Of a stretch of DNA of 64,000 nucleotides, positions 21,721 to 34,045 are shown in pieces. The notes under the pieces are model-generated. The model saw nothing but the letters and a program-made list of their open reading frames with translations. It searched no databases and was not told where the DNA came from. Each line of letters starts with the position of its first letter. Position 1 is the first letter of the stretch. The DNA is from Paraspadella gotoi. Its lineage: Eukaryota; Chaetognatha. Location of the stretch: contig JBJCIZ010000028.1 in the NCBI GenBank assembly GCA_051294375.1, positions 1,839,053-1,903,052 on the forward strand, written 5' to 3'. A program made the position numbers and the translations under genes.

Positions 21721-23594
21721 AGAGAGAGCACATAATGTGCGATACTAAAATACTTCTGACTTGTTATTATATCTGAGGAATAATTCTCCCTGTCTGTTAC
21801 TCTCTCTTTCTCTATCCCTTTTTTTTTTCTCTCTCTTCTTTTCTCCCTCTCTCTTTTTCTCATTCTCCTCTTCTTCTTTTTCTCTCTCTCTTTTTTTTTT
21901 CTCTCTACTCTTGTCCAAGACTTGTTTATGTAGACTGAATCACTAAATATACAATTTTTTTCAAAATTATGTTAACTCATTTATTCCATATTTTATCTAA
22001 AATTATAATATTTGTTATTTTTTTAACCCCAATTATTTTATTCCAGTTAAAAAGATATAGAATCGAGAGTTTCACAATGTCATCACTATAGTACTGAGGC
22101 ATGTAGCCAGTAAAAATTTAGTTGGTATATTAAAAGCTAATCAGTCATTAGTCTTTTTTTTTCTTTCTTTTATTTTATTTTTTTTTTTTTTCTTTTTTGT
22201 AGGATGGACATACTGATAGACTGATAGAGAGAGACATTAATTTTTTTAAATAATATTTCATAATTTGGATGTTTAAAACAGAAATTAAATAAATTACCAA
22301 ACAAATTAAATGGGCAGTGATGACAGACCTACTTAGTGAAATTTATTGGCAGTCCCCCCAAATAACAATAAAAAAACTATTCATCAACATTAAACGAGTT
22401 TCTAACATTCGTAAAATAATTTTTTTTTATTTTTAAATTTTTGTAATTATAATCGTCAGTTTGTTAGATTGCTTAAGATGAACTCACGATTTGTTAATGT
22501 AGAGGCTGACGATATGAGAGAGAGAGTGAGAAAAAACTCTTTATATCTAAGCTCCAATCTACATACTTTTCCAACCCACACACAACATTTTATTCCAATT
22601 CCATCTATTTAATCACGAATTAATTGGAGTTTAAGCTAAATATTGGATGGACTTAAAGACTGATATTAATTAATTAATCAATTAAATATTTTTTAATTAA
22701 TTATTTTTTAGTGAATAAAAAATTAAAAACCTTCCTACTATTTATTCTATTATTTAAAATTTCATAGATGAATTAAGATAAAATTTGTTGTCTGTGGGAA
22801 GAAAAAATGTGCAATGAAAGTGAGTTTATAATGGAAAAAAAACAAAAGTCTACTTTACTTGAACATTATTTAAAAAAATTTGCTACTTCTTTTTCTCTTC
22901 TTTTTTTATTTTCTATCGGATAAAATTATTAATTAGCTAATTGTTAGTGATGTTGGACCAAATTAATTAATTAGACCAAATTATCAAGTTCTCTCAAATT
23001 ATTTAAGTTGACCAAATTATCAAGTTGACCAAAACTTTATGACTGTTGACAAATCTATGCAATTGACCAAATTATGCAAGTTGACCAAATTATGCGAGCG
23101 TTGATTGAATTATAAAATTGATTAAATTATAAAAGTTATTACTAAAATATAAATTACCAAATTATTGAAAAGTTTATTAAATTATTTTAAAGTTACCCAA
23201 ATTATGAAAGTTTCTAGCAAATTTGAAGGTTACCAAATTAAAGCAAGTTAACAAATAAAAAAAAAATGACAAAATTATAAAAGATTTAACCAAATTATAA
23301 AAGTTACCCAAAATTTTAAAAGTTGATAAATTATATCAGTTGATCCAATTTAATGTAGCGTTGAACAAATTATTCTTTGACTAAATTATGGCAAGGTACA
23401 AATTATGCAAGTTTGGTATTGGTGCAGCTATTTGTTCATCGATTGCATTAATTGAAGTGAAAAAATATTATTTTTATTTTTATATTCAATTGTAATGAAA
23501 GATGCAAAATAGAAAATAGAAGAGAAAAGAGAGAGAGAGAGAGGGAAGAGAGAAAGGAAGAGAGTAGGAGGGGAAAGAGAGATAGGAGGGAGAG
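21721..23594. other. AT-rich block between two GC clusters
   Basis: Holds a CT-rich tract (21,800-21,905), a degenerate copy of the satellite unit at 22,550-22,690 and the minisatellite at 22,960-23,410. No exon. Its composition contrasts with the GC-rich retroelement DNA on both sides, so it may be a later insertion bounded by the two clusters. Confidence 0.5.
22960..23410. repeat. 18-19 bp minisatellite (TTGACCAAATTATGCAAG)
   Basis: More than 15 diverged units of the type GTTGACCAAATTATNAA. The inverse complement of the same unit forms the array at 40,440-40,765. Confidence 0.85.
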
Positions 23595-23830
23595 AGAGCC
23601 GTTTCAGGGGCGGGCAGGCAAAAATCTATCCCCCTGGGAGGTAGCCCCAGGGGGAAAGGTTTTTCTAGCCCCAGGGGATTCCCCCTGGACAGTGGCCCCC
23701 TTTGGGGCTCAAAAAAAGAGGCTACAGAGTGCCGCCCCTAGCCGGTAAAGATTGCCTGCCCTCGGGCGGCCGCCCCCGGAGCCACCCGCGGCCGGCCCCC
23801 AGCATCGCCCCCCGGGGGTAGCGATTCTGA
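23595..23830. repeat. GC-rich CCCC/GGGG cluster, copy 2
   Basis: Contains CCCCAGGGGATTCCCCCTGG, then GGGGCTCAAAAAAAGAGG and CCGCCCCTAGCC, in the same orientation as copy 1 at 21,396-21,720. No protein. Confidence 0.7.
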
Positions 23831-25330
23831 AGGATGACACTCACACGTTGCTCCAACAGCTCGTCAAACCGCTCTTCAAACTCCACTTCCGCCGTATGAT
23901 TTGTACACTTCCCTTGCCATGAATCGCCCATCGCGTCTCAACCAAGTCGGGCGTCAATGCGTCGACGATTCACTGGTGGAACATCATTAGCCGCCGGAAC
24001 CGAACATGCGAAGCGAGGAAGGCGGCGGCAGTGCGAACGGAAAACCGCATGGCGTTCGGCCTGCCCCTGATCCGCCAAAAATCCGCAGTTCGAACAATGG
24101 AGTTTTTGCGCGACGCCAATAGGGAACTTTTAATGAAAGATTGCGTCGTGAGCTTTTATAGAAAGCAGAGACGTCACGCCGACTCTTGCCGGCTTCAAAA
24201 CGTCTCTGTCGCCTCAAGCATCAACCGGCGTCATCCTCTGATGCGGGCGCCGTTCGAGGCAAGCCTTCGTCCGCCTCCGCTGCCAATGGCGACGCGGGTT
24301 TTTTTGGAGATCAAGCTTTCAAACGCGCTCGCCCTACCAAATGCTTCAGCAGCCAGCCCCAAAGATCAAGGTCCGACGAGACTTCGTCGCGTTTAGACTT
24401 TGAGCTGTCAACTTCGCGATTTAACGTTAGCGTCTGCGCGTTGGAGGGCGCTACGGATCAAATGAGTTGGAAGGAGCTCCCCCATTGGTTCGACGGTCTC
24501 CCAGCGATCGATTGACGTTTCTTTACGCAATCGGACGCAACCCGCGAGCTCTTGGCGACGCCCTTACCGTTCTCAAAGAGAAAATGGGGGTTAAGCGGAC
24601 GACGGCGCGACGAGATGCATTGAACAGATCCTCAGCGTCCCTAGGCTCGATCGAAAGGACTCAGCGGTCATTATTTGTCTTCTGGGTCACTTTGCAGCAG
24701 GTGTACGACCTCGCGAAGGAGACGGACCGACTTGCAGGACCTCGACCGAGGGCGGCCGTGATGGCGGATCTGCTCTCCAAACGGCTATGCCTCACCTTTC
24801 AGATAAGTGCGGCGAAAAAGTGGTTATTTTTTAGACAGATCATAATTCTGAACGCGATTCCCTCTTTACGTGATTCTTGTCATTTTTAGCCATAAACAAG
24901 AGGTTCTCGATTTCAGACCGCCGAGCGAAAAAGTGGGAAAGATCCAGCGGCGAACGAGCAAAGCGAAGACGGCGCGCGAAGCGTCTATCGCCGCGGTTCA
25001 GCGGACAATTTATCGAGGAGAAAGAAATCTCAGGGTGGGCCGCCGCAGCCGTTCCTGCAACACGGAGCGCCGGACTTCAAAAGTCGACGTCGTCGTTCAA
25101 CGCCTGGAATGCGAAAACTTCTGTGCCGCTGTCCACTTGCGGGAGACGACCATTATTTGTACCAGCTGTGAAAAAATTCCAGAGATCGAAGCCGCCCCGA
25201 TCGCGCAAAAGGCACTCAGCCCGCGCTTCAACTGCTTGGGAAAGCGGTCATCGGTCGAAAAATTGCCCTTCGAAAGGAGCGCTGCTTTGCGATAAAATCA
25301 TCACCGCTCTCCTTAGACGGGATTGAGCCC
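23831..25330 (+). pseudogene. BEL/Pao-like Gag remnant with zinc knuckle
   Basis: Several overlapping short frames (24,031-24,396; 24,186-24,515; 24,467-24,889; 24,870-25,326) together follow a retroelement Gag. Near 24,480 a WFDGLP segment resembles the start of a DUF1759-type Gag domain. At 25,120-25,300 the frames alternate through CPLAGDDHYLYQ, then RFNCLGK, then GHRSKNCPSKGALLC. This is the CPxC...CFxCLxxGHxxxxC arrangement typical of BEL/Pao elements. Frame changes inside the knuckle show one-base indels, and the product cannot be made as read. It is the best domain evidence for the element's clade. Confidence 0.6.
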
Positions 25331-26450
25331 CTCGAGAAAGCGGGGATTTCAAAAGTACTCTTCACGCAATTCGACAACGACGCAGCAGCGGGAACGAAAA
25401 AATAAGTTCGACTGCCGCCGCCGGATTAGTCAGATCCGGCGCCGGTGAAGAGGCTACGTGACCTTTTGCTGTTACCGCCGACGGGTGCGCGTTTCCGCCA
25501 AGCCGGCGCCGATTATCTCCTCTTTACCATCATCACGTGTTCATGCTGTTGTATTATTGGATTATGCGGAGATTTTCGCGTTTTGAAAAAAATTTATGCA
25601 CGTATTTACATAAGTAAATGAAAACTGCAGTCTTACGTCTCGTTAAAATATTTTATTCTCGGCTCTGGCTACATCCCTAGGCCTAAAGTGTGAAAAAAAA
25701 TGATAGATTTCTCTCGGTTACTGCCGTTGCTGCCATTCTCGGATATGGAGGACATGTCCCTCTGCCCGCGACGTTCTTTTCGTTCTTGGGTGACCCGACG
25801 CGATTCACCTGCCGCAAGAAAGATTTCTCTCTTTTTTATTCATCTCGTTCATCGCCGCGGAGTCTCGTAATTTAGCCGCGGGTAGTCGTGAAAATTCCCT
25901 TTGCAATTGATGACATCCGGACCGTCGACGATCCAATCGGCCAAGGGGTCGTCGCAGCTCCGCGGAAACTCTTTTATCAACCTGGACTTCGTATCGATGT
26001 CGACAACGTGCAAGCTCACCACGTTGAGCTCTCGGCGACATTTTCGACGCCAGATATTTCCGGGCGCCTCAGCGAAGCGTGTCTTCAACGTAGCAGGGTG
26101 GCTTCGCTGTGGACCGGATTTCGGTCGACGATACGATTCAACGGGCCAGGTGACTGGATGCTGTGAAATTTACTTCCACGAGATTTTATCTCTGGATCGC
26201 GGCCACGCCTACAGAGACGACGCCGGAGATGTTCTTCTTTCTGGATGCCTCCGAGGATGCCTGCGGCGTCGTTATGTTAAAAGTTCGCGTCAAGTTTAGT
26301 CTGTTGCAGTAAATTTTTTATCCGCGTCCGTCGCCCTAATCGTCTTACCTTAGTTCAGAGATAAATTTCATGTTTTGAGTCTCGTTATTCTTCTATGTGC
26401 GCATTTTCGCTCATCTGCCAAACGCTATAACTTAGGTAAATTTCTCTGAG
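25331..26450 (+). pseudogene. BEL/Pao-like Pol remnant (RNase H motif)
   Basis: The stretch 26,226-26,310 reads EMFFFLDASEDACGVVMLKV before a stop. It matches the FxDASxxAxxAV strand that opens the RNase H-like domain of BEL/Pao polyproteins. Upstream STGQVTG (about 26,130) is in another frame. Only about 1 kb separates this from the Gag knuckle, far less than protease plus reverse transcriptase would need, so a deletion or rearrangement is implied. Minus-strand frames across here (25,805-26,088) are shadows. Confidence 0.5.
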
Positions 26451-27720
26451 TTTCAGTACAATCGTCAGATTTTTCTCGGTGTTTTCAACTATCGACGTCG
26501 AAATTCCATTGGATCATCCTGGGTGGACGGAATTAGAGAAACGTCCGATGATGCGAATCTGCGGCCTCTCTCTCTCTTTTACACGGAAAATGGTGATATG
26601 GAATTTGATTCACATTGATGCGCGCGCGAGCTTGATCTACGTCTTTGCGACGCGATTTGGTGACGACAGTATGTGCCTCAAATCGCGCCGTCTGTGGTCT
26701 CCATGGAAACCCAAGATATCAATCCGGGTCCATCGCCCGAAGCCCTAGTGCGTGAGGTCGGCTCCGTCGCTGTCGCCATGTGTGCTCGTTTACTTTCCGC
26801 CACGACCGAAGTTGATACGTCCTGGGTTGTTTCTCGTGGGAATGCTGGATCGTGAATTGACTGCCTTACAGTGCTCACTAGCCGGTCGTTATGGATATTT
26901 TTTATCCTGTCAACGTGTATCCTGCGGCAAAGAAGCATCCACTCGAGTCTCTCGTCGATATCCAAATACGACGGCGAATTCGCCTCTTTCCGCTAATTCT
27001 CGAATTAATGTCTGCTCCACTCTCTCTTCTCATGTTTATTCGTACCATCCGAAACTACGGATTGAGCTGGAGATTTATTTCGCCTCCTTCGTTGGTTTGT
27101 CTCCTTCGTCGACTGCCGGGGGAAAACACGCTTCATACGCTGTCCTCCGAGGCGAAGCATTCGATCATGAGCAATTCCATCGTTCTCAGGCCTGGCGCCC
27201 CCCACCGAGAGAGATACTTATGTTCCCTACGCCAGACGACGTCAACTATATCCCATTTTCAATAAGATCCAAGTGCGCGCTGAGTCCGTCCTCTGTTTGT
27301 TAGACAAACCGACAGTGAGACGAGACCTCCGTTGGAGCCAGCCCCGGGCGTTTTATCAGAAACGGATTGCCATAGCAACGCAACCTCAGTACTGCGGCGG
27401 CGTCGCTCTCGTGTACAAGGACTTACCGGAACATGAAAAATTCTCCGAATCGCCCGACTCGATTTTTATAAAATACCTCACTCCGTTTCGATCCATTATC
27501 GTTGGGAATAAATTACGAATACCTTCACCTTCAAAAGAACCTTACTCTTTGTGCCATATTTTTCATTTTACATGCGTATGCTATCACACCGAGAAAATTC
27601 TATGAGGGCTACACTTCCGAGGCCACTCCCCACACCTCCGATAAAAACGTTTTTTACCTCTTATTTGTTAGTTTTCCGTCATGTTTCCTGGATTCGGCAC
27701 AGCAGTAATACGTGTTGATA
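26451..27720 (+). pseudogene. LINE-like endonuclease fragment
   Basis: Frame 27,273-27,605 carries YCGGVALVYKDLPEHEKF, resembling the GGGVALxYRxxL strand of the AP-type endonuclease in CR1/L2-like LINEs; the distance to any catalytic residues cannot be judged. About 670 bases upstream the frame at 26,673 reads METQDINPGP, similar to the end of 2A-like sequences found before the endonuclease in some LINEs but lacking the DxExNPGP spacing. Several frames alternate. The assignment rests on one short motif. Confidence 0.35.
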
Positions 27721-29700
27721 ACTGATATCACATTCAGCCCTAACAATCGCGCTGCTTTCCCTGGGCGCTATACTGAGATTCATCTGTCTGACGGAGCCGA
27801 AATCTTTCCCTATAGGGACTGCCACCATCCAGTGAGAGATGTCTGATTAAATAATTTTCAGATGATGAATTTTTTGTTTATTATTTTTACTGTTTAGACA
27901 ATGTTTCCTTCAGGAAACCCTGTTTTGTTTGGAGTACAATTTTAAGAATCTTATATTTATACAGTGACTCGGCAAGTCAGGGTTTTAAGAAAAACATTAA
28001 TTGTAATTTATATTTATTTTTCGATTTCGAAGTCTGCACCCCCCTCGAATAATTTCTTTGTAGATCTTGACAGATATATAAAAAATGCAAGCGTTTCTCG
28101 ACGATTGAGTGGCGTGTGATTTGCCTGAGTTTTATGTACCGGAGGATTTCAATATGAGTGTTTAAAGTGAAGAAAACAATGACATGATCTTTTGGGCGTA
28201 CCTCTTACATTCCGGTGTAACTATGCCGGAGACTTTTTAGTTCCGGCTGCACTGAGTTGCCCATCAGCGCGCGTTTGTCGGTTTGTATATGCTGTACGTT
28301 CATCTTCCGAGGGTCGGTCTTCAATCACATTCGCGATTTCTGGCAAATTTTTATATTTGGAAAGAATATTTTTATATATTTTTGCCTCATTGCATGAGCG
28401 CGTCTTTTCCAATCAAACGATCCGGTCCGCCCTACATTGATCTACTACCATCCACCGGCGAAACCCGATCCTCTAACCCCGTGGTACGCGTATATTGTCC
28501 GCTTCTTCTTTGTTTTTTTCCTTCCCCCTTTCTCTCAGGTTCAGGTATCCCTTGCTTCTTTGCTGTGTACCGATCATACGGCAAGGTCTCAGAGGTGTGA
28601 CGTCGGACAACGAACTCAAATAATTTTCTCAAAGCACACATGCGGTGGCCTCCACTCACTCATCAAGGTCAAGGTGGTGACAGCCAACGCATTGGGACGT
28701 ACACAAGCTAAGTACGCGGCGCCCTGCTCAAATGATTATGTGCCTCCGCACCTAGCGGCCGCCAGGGACAAAGCTACCTCCATCCCAGCAGCCTCTGAGG
28801 GTCGCATTCAGTTGACTCTGGGCGGCCCAAAACGGCAGAGAAATAGACGCCGCCATGGCCGAACGTTTTCGACGAAATGGGCGTTTCGACGCAGCGTCAT
28901 TCCTGACAGAGGCGGCTAATGTCAGCCGGAAGCGCTCTATTGTAGAAAGAAAATCTGAAAGTCATTCCGCCCCTCAATTAGACCTGGATCTCGTCGCGAT
29001 GGACGAGATTTGCAAGGAGCATCAGAGCAATGATTTTTGCTGCTCCCGGTAAAGCGGAGGGAGAGAACCTCAGGTGAGGTAGCGAAGCTCAGGGGCTGTT
29101 CAGTCCAGCAGTGACGCCGCTAGTTGAGCTGGAGCGGTCGAGCACTGTCGGAGCGTGAAGCCGCGCTCAAGCCCTCCCCCCCCAGTTCCGACGTCGGACG
29201 TTATGTTCGACTCCAGAAAGTGAGAAGAGTTTGCGAACGGCCTTTTTGAGGCCGCGACGTCAGGTTGGTTGAAGATCGAGGTCGCCGGAGGACGTCGGTG
29301 TTGATTCGACGGCTTTTGGAGGTCGTCCCCCAGTCCGTCCGAAGGGTAAAGCGGTCCTCCGCCGGGATCGGCGCTTGAAAGGTCGTGCAGACGGGCGCGA
29401 CCGGGAAGTCCGGCAGCCAGTGAGTGAGAGGGGCGGTGCGATTCCATCTGCCCGCTTTGCTTCTCACTGTGTGTCTTTGTGGGCAAGCTTGGTGTTCCGT
29501 GGGTCCAGGGCGGGAGATATTTGAGTTTCTTTTTATCATTTTTTTTTTAAGTGTTTGCCGGGACGGTTTAGCATACAGCCCTATCCTCCCTTCTGGAGAT
29601 ATGGGGCTTCTAAAATCTTGTTACAAGCACATAAATCATTGTTTAAAGGTTGGGCGTTACGAAGCTCCCCCCTCGCCCTGTTAAAACCACTGGAAGCTGT
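27721..29700. other. GC-rich retroelement-like DNA, unassigned
   Basis: Open frames exist at 28,437-28,919 (+), 28,855-29,052 (+) and 29,100-29,486 (-), rich in Arg, Ser and Pro and without recognised motifs. The GC content, frame switching and position between retroelement pieces suggest more decayed element sequence. No repeat boundary could be fixed. Confidence 0.4.
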
Positions 29701-30918
29701 TTAAATATGGGTGCGATTAAATGTCACGTGATTTACTTACCCATTATCTGGCACAAGTAAGTAAGCTAATATTGCCGCCGCATTGTGTCAGTCTGAGCTT
29801 ATTTCTCAGTCGTCCAGCATCCTAAACAATATTACATGTGCTTATGATAAGATTAACGTGCCAAAAATGTACCTTTTGATTATAAATACCTAGGCTACAT
29901 TTTTTAATCTACATTTTTCCGCACAATTGTAAATAAATTATAATTATTTATCTTCATAATTTTTATTTTTCGTGACTTTATTTTACAAACCCAAACGAGA
30001 TCTGGCTCGTTGTCGAACCATGAAGGCCAGTGGTTTTCTCAGAAAATTTCATCTGACGGCGTTCAACGAAAACGGATTCTATTAAGTTAGTAATTCTCTA
30101 ACTTTGTATTTTCGTTGTCTGTCTCGCGTCCGTACTACGGCCAGACCAAATATGTTTTTTCGTTTTTGATTTTTTCGTTTGTCCTGTTGTCCGTAACTGC
30201 GGCCAGGACAAGTCTGCGTCCGTTTCTATACGGCCAGACATTTTTTATCATGTACAAGCAGTGCTATACATTGCTGGGCGCAGAAGCTTTTTTCACAATT
30301 TCCTATGTGCGACCGAGCCGTATCCATTCCTGAGGGTGTCGCAGATAGAAGTAAGAGTTCTTTTCTCGTTCTTTTGACAACGACCTTACACACGTCTAAC
30401 AGTATTATTTAGAGATTTATTTAAATAAACCAGTGAGCGTTTCTTCACATCGTGTGGTTTAATTTTTTCTGCAACTCTATTTACTATTTATATATATATT
30501 TTCATTTTTGTTCAGTATCTTAACACTTAAAACTCGTGCGATGCATGCGCGGTGTCTATCTTGACTCTTTTTCTGGGTATTTTTCTCTTAAAGTATAATC
30601 AGGCCTCCGCGTACCGGATAGGGCTGTGAGGCTGATGGGCTACACTATCTTTTACACCGATGCGCGCTCTTTTCTCTCGACAAGCCGTGTTTTTCCTTCT
30701 TCTCCTGTGCAGCTGAAAAAGCTCGATTCAATGATTTTTACTTATCTACTTTTCATTTTGATTAAAAGTTTTTATTTCCGTATTATTCTCCTTTTTCTGG
30801 CTATTTAAATTTCAGCTGAAGTTGATCTCTGCGTTACGCAAACTGTGGCGGGAGTAAAGGGTTGGGGATCTCCGAAATACGCGTGGATTCGTCATTTCCT
30901 CGTCAAAACGCCGAGTCC
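29701..30918. other. AT-richer tail of the retroelement block
   Basis: Contains TATAAATACC at 29,881 and AATAAATTATAA at about 29,931, like an LTR promoter and polyadenylation region. An LTR-like limit could lie near ATTTTACA at 29,985, but no matching partner was found. The block also holds the three hairpins at 30,117-30,239. Confidence 0.35.
30117..30239 (+). repeat. array of three related hairpins
   Basis: Hairpin 1 (30,117-30,146) pairs GTCTG with CAGAC and CCGTA with TACGG. Hairpin 2 (30,181-30,209) pairs GTCCTG with CAGGAC. Hairpin 3 (30,212-30,239) pairs GTCTG with CAGAC and CCGT with ACGG. All share GTCCGT...CGGCCAG. Between units the stem bases change together, so pairing is kept. 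Confidence 0.6.
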
Positions 30919-30943
30919 NNNNNNNNNNNNNNNNNNNNNNNNN
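30919..30943. other. assembly gap (25 N)
   Basis: Fixed 25-N spacer; the sequence that follows is indel-rich. Confidence 1.
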
Positions 30944-31294
30944 CTCAGAATAACTATTGATATTAATTTGACTAAATTAATATGAAACAAAAAATAAAAT
31001 TAATTTAAAAAAGAAAATGTTATTATAACCAATCTTATGTAAGGTCTCGTCTCGGAGATTTATGAGCAAAAATGATAGGGGCAAGCTTCATTAATAACTG
31101 CGCTAGAGCAATATTGTAAAAAAATTTTTTACGGGTATGCTGAGCGCAATTTTTTTGAATTTTAAAATCCCTCTGTGGGGACACAAGCTACTTCTGCATC
31201 TATACTTGCATTAGCTGAGTGAGTTTGTCCAACTCAAGTTTGAGAGAATATCACTCTCCAGTTTTCGAGTAAAGAAAAAGTGTACTTACCAAAA

Positions 31295-31692
31295 AAATTG
31301 GAAGACCGACGACGACGACGCGGATCGACGACGAAGACGACAAAAATGACAACGACGATGACAACAACAACGACAACGCATGAATATGACGACGACGAAG
31401 ACGACGGCGATGATGATGATGACGATGAAGATGACAACGACGACGACGATGAAAACAACAACACAATGACGACGAAACTACGACGATGAGATGACGACGA
31501 CGAAGTAACGACGACGATGACAATGCAATAACACAGACGAAACGATAGACGAGACGACGACGACACGATACGACGACGACGACATAACGACGACGACGAC
31601 GATAACGACATCTCTTCCACCAAAGACGAAGGAAATCAAAATTCGTTAACGATTCTCTTTTCCAGACAGGAGACGAGCGAGAGAGAGAAGAA

Positions 31693-31727
<35 letters not shown>

Positions 31728-31798
31728 GGAGAGAGGTCTAAGGCTCTTTTTTAAAACTAATATAATCTACCATAGTCTCAAGCTACCCGAGTTGTAGA

Positions 31799-31845
<47 letters not shown>

Positions 31846-31995
31846 TCTCTGCACTTGTATAGTGTATACTAAGTTTTTCTAGATCCAAATGATCGAGAGA
31901 TTTTGTGGTCAGGTTATTTATTCGTGGGAGACAGAGGGACCTTTGTGGATGGAGAAGAAAGACAGAGAGAGAGGAAGATAGATGGATAGAGAGAG

Positions 31996-32046
<51 letters not shown>

Positions 32047-32500
32047 GGGAAGGAAAAAATATGATTAAAATAAATAAATATATCCTGTTTATTTGGCAAT
32101 AAATACTATATTTTGCTGTGTATTATTTTAAATAAACGACCTAAAATATTCCTTATTGATAATATATAGTAATATTATAAAAATAATATAATAATAAATT
32201 TAGAGAGAGAGAAAAATAAAAAGACAGAATGAAGGAAGAAAGGACAGACAGAATAAAATGAAGAAAGGAGAGAAAAGAAGAAAAGATAGGAGGAAAGAAA
32301 GAGATGAAAAGATAAAGAGGAAAGAAAATAGGTAAGAAGAAGGAAAGAAAAAATGAATAGATAAAGAGAAGAGAAGATAGGATAGAAAGAAGAAAAAGGA
32401 GAAAAGAAGAGGAAGAAGAAATAAGGTAAGAAGAAGGAAAAGATGAGAAGTAGGCGAGAAGCAAGATAGTAAGAAGAAGGAAAGACCAAAAAAATAAAAA
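31295..32500 (+). repeat. duplicated segment, indel-rich copy
   Basis: Same order as 17,685-18,779: Asp-codon tract, GA run, CT run, then the AGACAGAGGGACCTTTGTGG spacer and GA-rich tail. Single bases are lost or gained throughout. After GAAGATAGG (about 32,380) it continues ATAGAAAGAAG without the LTR found at the same point in the clean copy. Confidence 0.9.
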
Positions 32501-32586
32501 CACGGATTCGTGTTGATTTTGTTTCTTTTGGTCAGAGAAATTGGATTGGCACAAATGTCTGTTGCCTTCCTCTTCTCTCCTCTCTC

Positions 32587-32623
<37 letters not shown>

Positions 32624-33224
32624 TTAGAGAAGTTCCGTATTCTCTATGCCGCTCAAAGCAATATCAGTTGTCAGGAAAGTCTCGGCCTAAAATACCGCAC
32701 CACGACAAGGCATACCACATGACTAATCCTGTTAATACAATCTCGACGAAAATGTGAAGAAAATCGAAGCAAGACTAAAATATATTAAGAGAAATCGAAT
32801 AAATAATACAATAATAAAATTAGGTATAAAGTTGACATAGTAAAAGCCAGAGTGTAAATGCCGTAGGAAAATGGTTAAAATACCGAGGGAAGTTAGTCCA
32901 AGCAAGCGGAATATATCAAACTGAATTCGTGATCCAAAGTCTGACTGAGGTTGACCGGGGGAGAAGAGGAGCGAGCTAGAGAGAGATATCTCAGTCTCTC
33001 TCGGTCCACAAACTATCTGTGGCCACTGGTTCTACTTCAGTCTCTCTCTCTCTCTCTCTCTCTCTTTCTTCCCTTCTTGTCCTTTATTCTCATTTGCCTA
33101 CGGAAGTAAAATGTATCATAGTAAATGTTTCTAACATATTTAATAACATTTAATAACATTTAATAACATGTTTAATAATGGCGTTCACCCTTTTACTACA
33201 CTTTGTCCTTTCGGCACAGCTCAT
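32501..33224. other. intergenic DNA
   Basis: CT microsatellites at 32,580-32,620 and 33,042-33,066. The frame 32,510-32,722 is largely microsatellite-derived. No gene recognised. Confidence 0.5.
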
Positions 33225-33370
33225 GACTACCAGCTAATATGTTACCGGCTTCAAACCCAACCCGGTACCTGCCCTACGGGAAGCCCGAGGACAGCTTGAA
33301 ACCGCCCTGAAGGCGTAAGAAATTCCCCAGCCAGGTTCTAAGATCAGTACCCCTTTCTATGGCTGCTACT
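33225..33370 (-). repeat. SINE-like repeat B fragment
   Basis: CGGCTTCAAACCCAACCCGG followed by TACCTGCCCTACGGGAA matches the inverse of 54,290-54,380 (CGGTTCAGTCCTACCCCGG, then TACCTACCCTGCGGGAA). GGTTCAGTCC in the better copy resembles a Pol III B box. Confidence 0.6.
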
Positions 33371-33429
33371 AGATGAAGGCGTTTAAGAATTAGCGAAAAG
33401 TAATTAGTAGAGCTTAGAAAAAGTTACAT

Positions 33430-33990
33430 ACGAAAAATTCTAAATGTCAATTATTAACAACATACCATCAGTGTACATTAATTTGTTAAAAAAAAAAATT
33501 TTATGTTCTTCAATTCTCGCATTAGGCTAAATTTCAAAATAGGATTTTCTTAATTTTGATTACAGATTTTAATTCCTCGTCAAAAGTTGATAAAAGAAAA
33601 TATAAATCATTTTTAAAAATTCTTCGTTAAGTGGGTTAAAAATATAAAAAACTATATTTAATATGTAAGATTTTAATTTTCAGCTTAAAATATAGTTTTT
33701 TTTTATTTGACCAACTTAATAAAAGGATTTTTAAAAAAGAGTTATATTTCTTTTTATCAACTTTTCATGACGAATCCAAATCTGCAAAAAAAAAATCATA
33801 CAAAAAATATTTTGAAATTTTAACATTTATTGGATTAGTACTATGTATAAATATGGCCGACTGCGTAAATTGTAAAATTTATTATAAATTTTTTATACAT
33901 AAATGTTCATTAGTATAATGTTGTTCGTTCTTCACTTTTAGAATTTTAATTAAAGTTAAATTTATAATTTTTACTACGATTTAGTCATTA
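33430..33990. mobile_element. palindromic foldback element, copy 2
   Basis: Follows copy 1 (6,262-6,893) over its whole length, including AACAACATACCATCAGTG, GTTGATAAAAGAAAATATAA and the central inverted block. The ends are less conserved. Confidence 0.75.
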
Positions 33991-34045
33991 GTCATTAGTC
34001 ATCTTAGGCCCCCTAAGCAACATATTTAGTTTATTTACTCGGCAC

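Noticed and set aside
25805-26088. Minus-strand frames opposite the BEL/Pao-like Pol
   Set aside because: Shadow frames in GC-rich DNA; the recognisable motifs are on the plus strand.
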